This document shows positions 5,199-8,787 of a stretch of 8,787 bases of DNA, piece after piece. The stretch is taken from NCBI GenBank assembly GCA_012512335.1, contig JAAZEK010000436.1, positions 1-8,787 on the forward strand, read 5' to 3'. Both the position numbers and the translations under genes were made by a program. Below the pieces are notes generated by a model. The model saw nothing but the letters and a program-made list of their open reading frames with translations, had not been told where the DNA came from and ran no database searches. Positions within the stretch are counted from its first letter, which is position 1, and every line of letters begins with the position of its first letter. This DNA comes from Clostridiales bacterium. Lineage in GTDB: Bacteria; Bacillota; Clostridia; Caldicoprobacterales; DTU083.

Positions 5199-7748
5199 AT
5201 GTACATAGGAAAATTAAACACTAAGGATTCAAAACTATCAGGCAGCTATAGTTATCGAAATCGAGGAACAAAGCACCCATTTCCACCTAATAAAATTTTT
5301 AGTTCCAGTGGGGCTGATAAGGGGGAAATCAACTTTGGCACTGGCAGTCTATGTTCTGGGAATCCAGTAGGATGGAATTGGGAGTCTCTAATGGATGTAG
5401 GTCTAGATGTTAGAATCGACCTTTCAAAGGAATGTTTTGTTGGAGCTGTATGTATAGAACTTCTTGAAGAGTCTGCTGTTCAAGCAGTGGAGGTTTTTAG
5501 TGAAGCGAATAGCGGTCTAAAATGCATTGGACGTTTCGACGCACAAACTGGTGGTTTACTTGAGGGAGAATTTACTGTTCCTGTAAGCTACCATGCACAG
5601 GTTTTGGTAGTAAGATTTATATCAAACTTAAAGGATATTGTTATATCTAAGCTTGATGTTATCGGTGCAATTCCTGATTCTCCAAATCTTTACCCAAGCC
5701 CTGTTAATGCAAAGTTTGAACAAGATAAAATTTCATTACATACATTAAAAACAATATCATTAGCAGATGATTCACAAGATGCTGAGTTTGCTGCGAAATA
5801 CTTACAGAACAGGGTATCGGAGAGATTCGATTATGATCTATCCATTTCACAAAGTGATTCACACAGCTTATCATTAGAAAGCGAAAACGGAATATTATTA
5901 GGAATTGATAACAACATTAAAGAAGAAGGATATAAGGTTTCTATTAGTAGTGAAGGTGCTAATCTTACTGCCTCAAATAGATTAAGCCTTTTATATGCTA
6001 TTGAAGCTTTTGTTCAGCTCTGTGACAATGGTAAATTTCCAATGTGTGAAATAGAGGATTATCCATACAAGCCCATAAGAGGGTTCCATATTGGGCTGCC
6101 TCCACGTGAAGAAATTGAATTTGCTAAGAGATTAATACGCTATGTTTTAATACCCATGCGTTACAATATACTAATTGTGGAATTTGCGGGTGGAATGCGT
6201 TTTGATAGGCATCCTAAGATTAGTGAAGCATGGGTTCAGGGAAATCAGGCAGGAATTGAAGGCACACAACCATTATTTCCACATGGATCAATGGTAGCTG
6301 GTGGTGAGCTTCTGGAGAAGGATGAGGTTCGAGATTTTGTTAAGTACGTTAAGAGCTTTGGAATTGAAGTTATACCAGAGGTTCAATCCTGGGGTCATGT
6401 TCAATACATCACCTATGCCTATCCAGAGATAGCAGAATTGGCTGAAGAAGCTATTGGTGATAAAAAAATGGATACTCGTAGTGCCGATCAGCCACCTAGT
6501 ACATTCTATCATCACTCATATTGCCCATCGCTTGATAAGAGCTATGAAATTATCTATGACATAATTGATGAGATAGTAGAGGTTGTACAACCCGAACACT
6601 ATGTACATATGGGACATGATGAGATATACCAAATTGGAATTTGCCCCAGATGCAAGGACATAGACCACTCTGATTTATATGCAAAGCATGTAACCAGAAT
6701 GCGTGACTATCTCAAAGACAAAGGTTTGAGAATGATGATATGGTCTGATATGCTACATTCTACTGAAAGGTATCTAACGTATCCCGCAATCACAAAGTTA
6801 CCAAAAGATATTGTAATGCTGGACTTTATATGGTATTTCCATTTTGATATTGATATGGAGGATCATATCTTACCCCACGGCTTTGATGTCGTCATGGGAA
6901 ATATGTATTCTAGTCATTATCCGCGTTTTGAAAGTCGAATGGCCAAAGAGGGAATGATAGGAGGACAGGTATCTACATGGTGTCGTCTAGATGAATATTA
7001 TCTAGCTAAGAAGGGTAAGATTTTTGACCTGCTATATTCTGCAGAGATGCTTTGGTCAGACTCCTATAATTCAAATGCCAGAGAGGTGTATACAAGAATT
7101 GTTCAGGAAATGATTCCACAAGTTCGAGATGAGCTAAGAGGTATATCTAAGCCGGAAACATATAAAAAAATTGCTGAACCAATTGCACTGCCTCAATCTG
7201 CTACACCTTCTTTACCAAGAGAGCTTAATGCTGAAATTAAGGACATTCTTGGGGCAGGCAATGGTAATGCTAATGACAGTATTTGTAGTAATGCCTTTGA
7301 CTTATCTCAAGCACAACGCCTTACAGATACGTCTATTAAAGTGGAAGTAAGTAAAAAATACAGTAAATTGGTCTTCCTACATGCTACTTCTAATAATGCA
7401 AAGCGTATTGCATGGGAGCCATTAACCCAGGTAGGCGAATATATTGTTAAATATTCTGATAATAAGGAAGTAGTTATACCAGTAGAATATGCAGGAAATA
7501 TTTCTGTATGGACACGACCATTTGCTAAGCCTATGCCACAGCAGTTTTATCGCCATCAGGGATATGTAGCAACCTACATGTCAGATCCGCTTATACAAGC
7601 AAAGACTGAAGACGGCAAGGATATTACAGCACTTGGCTACGAGTGGGTAAATCCATATCCAGATAATGAGATAGTGTCTATCAGCTGTAGTGGGAATGGT
7701 CTAACAGATGCAGAAATCTTACTACTGGGAATTTCAGGGATTCGGTGA
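5199..7748 (+). CDS. Divergent family 20 glycoside hydrolase (beta-N-acetylhexosaminidase-like)
   Basis: An 849-aa protein predicted to cleave a terminal amino-sugar-type residue from a glycoside. Residues 1-160 look like a beta-rich carbohydrate-binding-type domain. Residues about 175-285 resemble the GH20 N-terminal alpha/beta domain (HTLKTISL, LLGID, GYKVSIS, SNRLSLLYAIEAFVQL). The catalytic barrel starts at RGFHIGLPPRE (294-304). It continues with IPEVQSWGH (392-400), the acid/assist pair in HMGHDE (470-475; D474, E475), GGQVSTWCR (588-596) and LWSDSYN (618-624). The region after about 690 is beta-rich and may be another accessory domain. The catalytic D-E pair is intact, but the classical Asp of 'RGxxLDxxR' and the 'DMPGH' block are altered, so the substrate may not be simple GlcNAc. 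A CPRC pair (482-485) follows the active-site loop. No signal peptide is visible, so it is probably cytoplasmic. It lies 62 bp upstream of the ceramidase-like gene on the same strand. GH20 membership is confident; specificity is not. Confidence 0.87.
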   Translation: MYIGKLNTKDSKLSGSYSYRNRGTKHPFPPNKIFSSSGADKGEINFGTGSLCSGNPVGWNWESLMDVGLDVRIDLSKECFVGAVCIELLEESAVQAVEVFSEANSGLKCIGRFDAQTGGLLEGEFTVPVSYHAQVLVVRFISNLKDIVISKLDVIGAIPDSPNLYPSPVNAKFEQDKISLHTLKTISLADDSQDAEFAAKYLQNRVSERFDYDLSISQSDSHSLSLESENGILLGIDNNIKEEGYKVSISSEGANLTASNRLSLLYAIEAFVQLCDNGKFPMCEIEDYPYKPIRGFHIGLPPREEIEFAKRLIRYVLIPMRYNILIVEFAGGMRFDRHPKISEAWVQGNQAGIEGTQPLFPHGSMVAGGELLEKDEVRDFVKYVKSFGIEVIPEVQSWGHVQYITYAYPEIAELAEEAIGDKKMDTRSADQPPSTFYHHSYCPSLDKSYEIIYDIIDEIVEVVQPEHYVHMGHDEIYQIGICPRCKDIDHSDLYAKHVTRMRDYLKDKGLRMMIWSDMLHSTERYLTYPAITKLPKDIVMLDFIWYFHFDIDMEDHILPHGFDVVMGNMYSSHYPRFESRMAKEGMIGGQVSTWCRLDEYYLAKKGKIFDLLYSAEMLWSDSYNSNAREVYTRIVQEMIPQVRDELRGISKPETYKKIAEPIALPQSATPSLPRELNAEIKDILGAGNGNANDSICSNAFDLSQAQRLTDTSIKVEVSKKYSKLVFLHATSNNAKRIAWEPLTQVGEYIVKYSDNKEVVIPVEYAGNISVWTRPFAKPMPQQFYRHQGYVATYMSDPLIQAKTEDGKDITALGYEWVNPYPDNEIVSISCSGNGLTDAEILLLGISGIR

Positions 7749-7750
7749 AG

Positions 7751-7796
7751 GCTATAAATTTCAAAAATAAGCTAGCTATTTTATAGCAAATTTATA
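7751..7796 (+). repeat. Overlapping inverted repeats between GH20 and ceramidase-like genes
   Basis: The left arm at 7751-7761 can pair in two mutually exclusive ways. GCTATAAA (7751-7758) pairs perfectly with TTTATAGC (7780-7787). TATAAATTT (7753-7761) pairs perfectly with AAATTTATA (7788-7796), which ends just before the next ribosome binding site. A smaller hairpin around 7764-7782 has a CTAG loop. All are A/T-rich, so stability is modest; there is no U-tract, so this is not a clear terminator. Confidence 0.45.
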
Positions 7797-7798
7797 CT

Positions 7799-7803
7799 GG
7801 AGG
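7799..7803 (+). promoter_or_regulatory. Ribosome binding site of the ceramidase-like gene
   Basis: GGAGG lies 7 nt before the ATG at 7811 and fixes the start of the gene. It sits 2 nt downstream of the inverted-repeat region, so folding of the spacer could affect access to it. Confidence 0.85.
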
Positions 7804-7810
7804 CAATAAA

Positions 7811-8787
7811 ATGAAATTTTCAATATTAAAAGATGAAATTATTCCTCACATACCTGTGCATCTTAGAGGGTTTGCAGCACGAATTGATAAAAGAAATGAA
7901 GGGGTTCATGACCCCTTATATGCTACAGTAGTGCTAATACAGGCAAACAAAACTGTCGCTATAATTAGCATAGATTTGATTGGTGGTGATAGAAGCTTTG
8001 CAGATGGCATTAAGGGAGCCATATGTGAAAGGTTTGGGCTTTCAGAGGATGAAATAATTCTTAACTTTTCCCATACACATTCAGCTGTTGCCATAACTGG
8101 CGAGGATGAAAACAAGAGAAATCGGCCATATAGCTTTAATCATTACAGTAGTACAAGGGATGAAGATATTGAGCATTCAGAGGATGTAAAATATTATAAG
8201 ATTGTAAAGACCAAAATACTAAACATGATAGAAGCCGGCCTTAGCAACTTAGTTGAGGGTAATGCTTATGTTTTAAGAGGTAAGTCTAAATTTGGTGTAA
8301 GCAGAAGGCATCCCCATGAAGATGGAGTAATTTGGAAACCATATTTTAACGAAGACAGTATGGATCCAGACCTCTACCTTATAAAGCTGGAAGATAATAA
8401 TGGCAATATTAAAGGTCTGCTTTACAATTATGCTTGTCATCCAACGTCAATGGGTCCAAACAATTATCTAATTTCTGCTGACTATCCTGGAGTTGTGAGA
8501 AGGGTTCTTGAAGAGAAAAATCCTGGAATGATTGCTATGTTCTTACAAGGCTGTGGAGCTGATATTAAGCCGGTAGCTACAACAGAGGACGGCGTATTTA
8601 AACAATGCACTTTTGAGGAGTTAGAAGTGGCTGGCGCATCCTTAGTAAGTGAAATTCAGGATTTATTAGAGCTAGAGGAAGAAAAGGATGTAAATTTGGG
8701 CTGGAGAAGGATTAATGTGGATTTACAAACTAAAAGCTCGGATTTGAAATTGTATTCTGAAAGCTGGGATTTAGAAAAATGGATTGA
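7811..8787 (+). CDS. Neutral/alkaline ceramidase-like hydrolase, 5' part (3' end outside window)
   Basis: The first 325 codons of a protein of the neutral/alkaline non-lysosomal ceramidase family (N-terminal metal-hydrolase domain); the frame is open to the window edge. Recognisable blocks are RGFAARID (19-26), GVHDPLYATVVLI (31-43), NFSHTHS (85-91), GVSRRHPHEDG (162-172), YNYACHPTSMGPNNYLISADYPG (205-227) and FLQGCGADIKP (244-254). The His in SHTHS and H210 of ACHP match the first two zinc ligands of Pseudomonas ceramidase; the remaining ligands would be past the window edge. The catalytic serine of the GDVSPN motif is replaced by K253 in GADIKP, so ceramide hydrolysis is doubtful. There is no signal peptide, unlike secreted ceramidases. 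It follows the GH20 by 62 bp with a strong ribosome binding site, so the two are probably cotranscribed and may process the same compound. Family is secure; function is unknown. Confidence 0.87.
   Translation, partial: MKFSILKDEIIPHIPVHLRGFAARIDKRNEGVHDPLYATVVLIQANKTVAIISIDLIGGDRSFADGIKGAICERFGLSEDEIILNFSHTHSAVAITGEDENKRNRPYSFNHYSSTRDEDIEHSEDVKYYKIVKTKILNMIEAGLSNLVEGNAYVLRGKSKFGVSRRHPHEDGVIWKPYFNEDSMDPDLYLIKLEDNNGNIKGLLYNYACHPTSMGPNNYLISADYPGVVRRVLEEKNPGMIAMFLQGCGADIKPVATTEDGVFKQCTFEELEVAGASLVSEIQDLLELEEEKDVNLGWRRINVDLQTKSSDLKLYSESWDLEKWI

Noticed and set aside
6288..6515. Minus-strand 75-codon open frame within the GH20 gene
   Set aside because: It is antisense to the catalytic barrel coding region and shows no family motif.
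7906..8115. Minus-strand 69-codon open frame within the ceramidase-like gene
   Set aside because: It is antisense to the conserved SHTHS region and shows no family motif.

Overview
The window looks like a chromosomal carbohydrate-catabolism region of a low-G+C Gram-positive bacterium, most likely a clostridial or bacillal Firmicute. This inference rests on AT-rich coding DNA, strong AGGAGG-type ribosome binding sites, consensus-like promoters of the housekeeping sigma factor, and the protein families present. I cannot name the species from the sequence alone.

Layout. Positions 1-3505 carry three plus-strand genes: the 3' part of a LacI/GalR-family regulator (cut by the left window edge), a short-chain dehydrogenase/reductase (SDR), and a 663-aa flavoprotein of the fumarate reductase/succinate dehydrogenase/L-aspartate oxidase superfamily. 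The SDR and flavoprotein are tightly coupled, because the ribosome binding site of the second lies in the last codons of the first. A 12-bp perfect hairpin at 3569-3603 ends this unit and probably also ends the convergent gene. Positions 3625-4848 (minus strand) hold a complete DUF4143-type AAA+ ATPase with its own promoter; it looks like an independent module sitting between two metabolic units. A 350-bp divergent intergenic region follows, with a promoter facing each way. Positions 5199-8787 hold a second plus-strand unit: an 849-aa divergent family 20 glycoside hydrolase (GH20) and the first 325 codons of a neutral-ceramidase-like hydrolase (cut by the right window edge).

How the genes may work together. 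Neither hydrolase has a visible signal peptide, so both probably act in the cytoplasm on an imported or internal substrate. The GH20 has lost parts of the classical substrate-binding motifs. The ceramidase-like protein keeps the first two expected zinc histidines but has lysine where characterised ceramidases have the catalytic serine. Together with the SDR, the flavoprotein and a LacI-type regulator, this suggests a sugar-conjugate degradation pathway: glycosidic cleavage, metal-dependent hydrolysis and two redox steps. Its substrate is unknown. No transporter, kinase or ferredoxin partner is visible. The pathway idea is inference; the family assignments are well supported.
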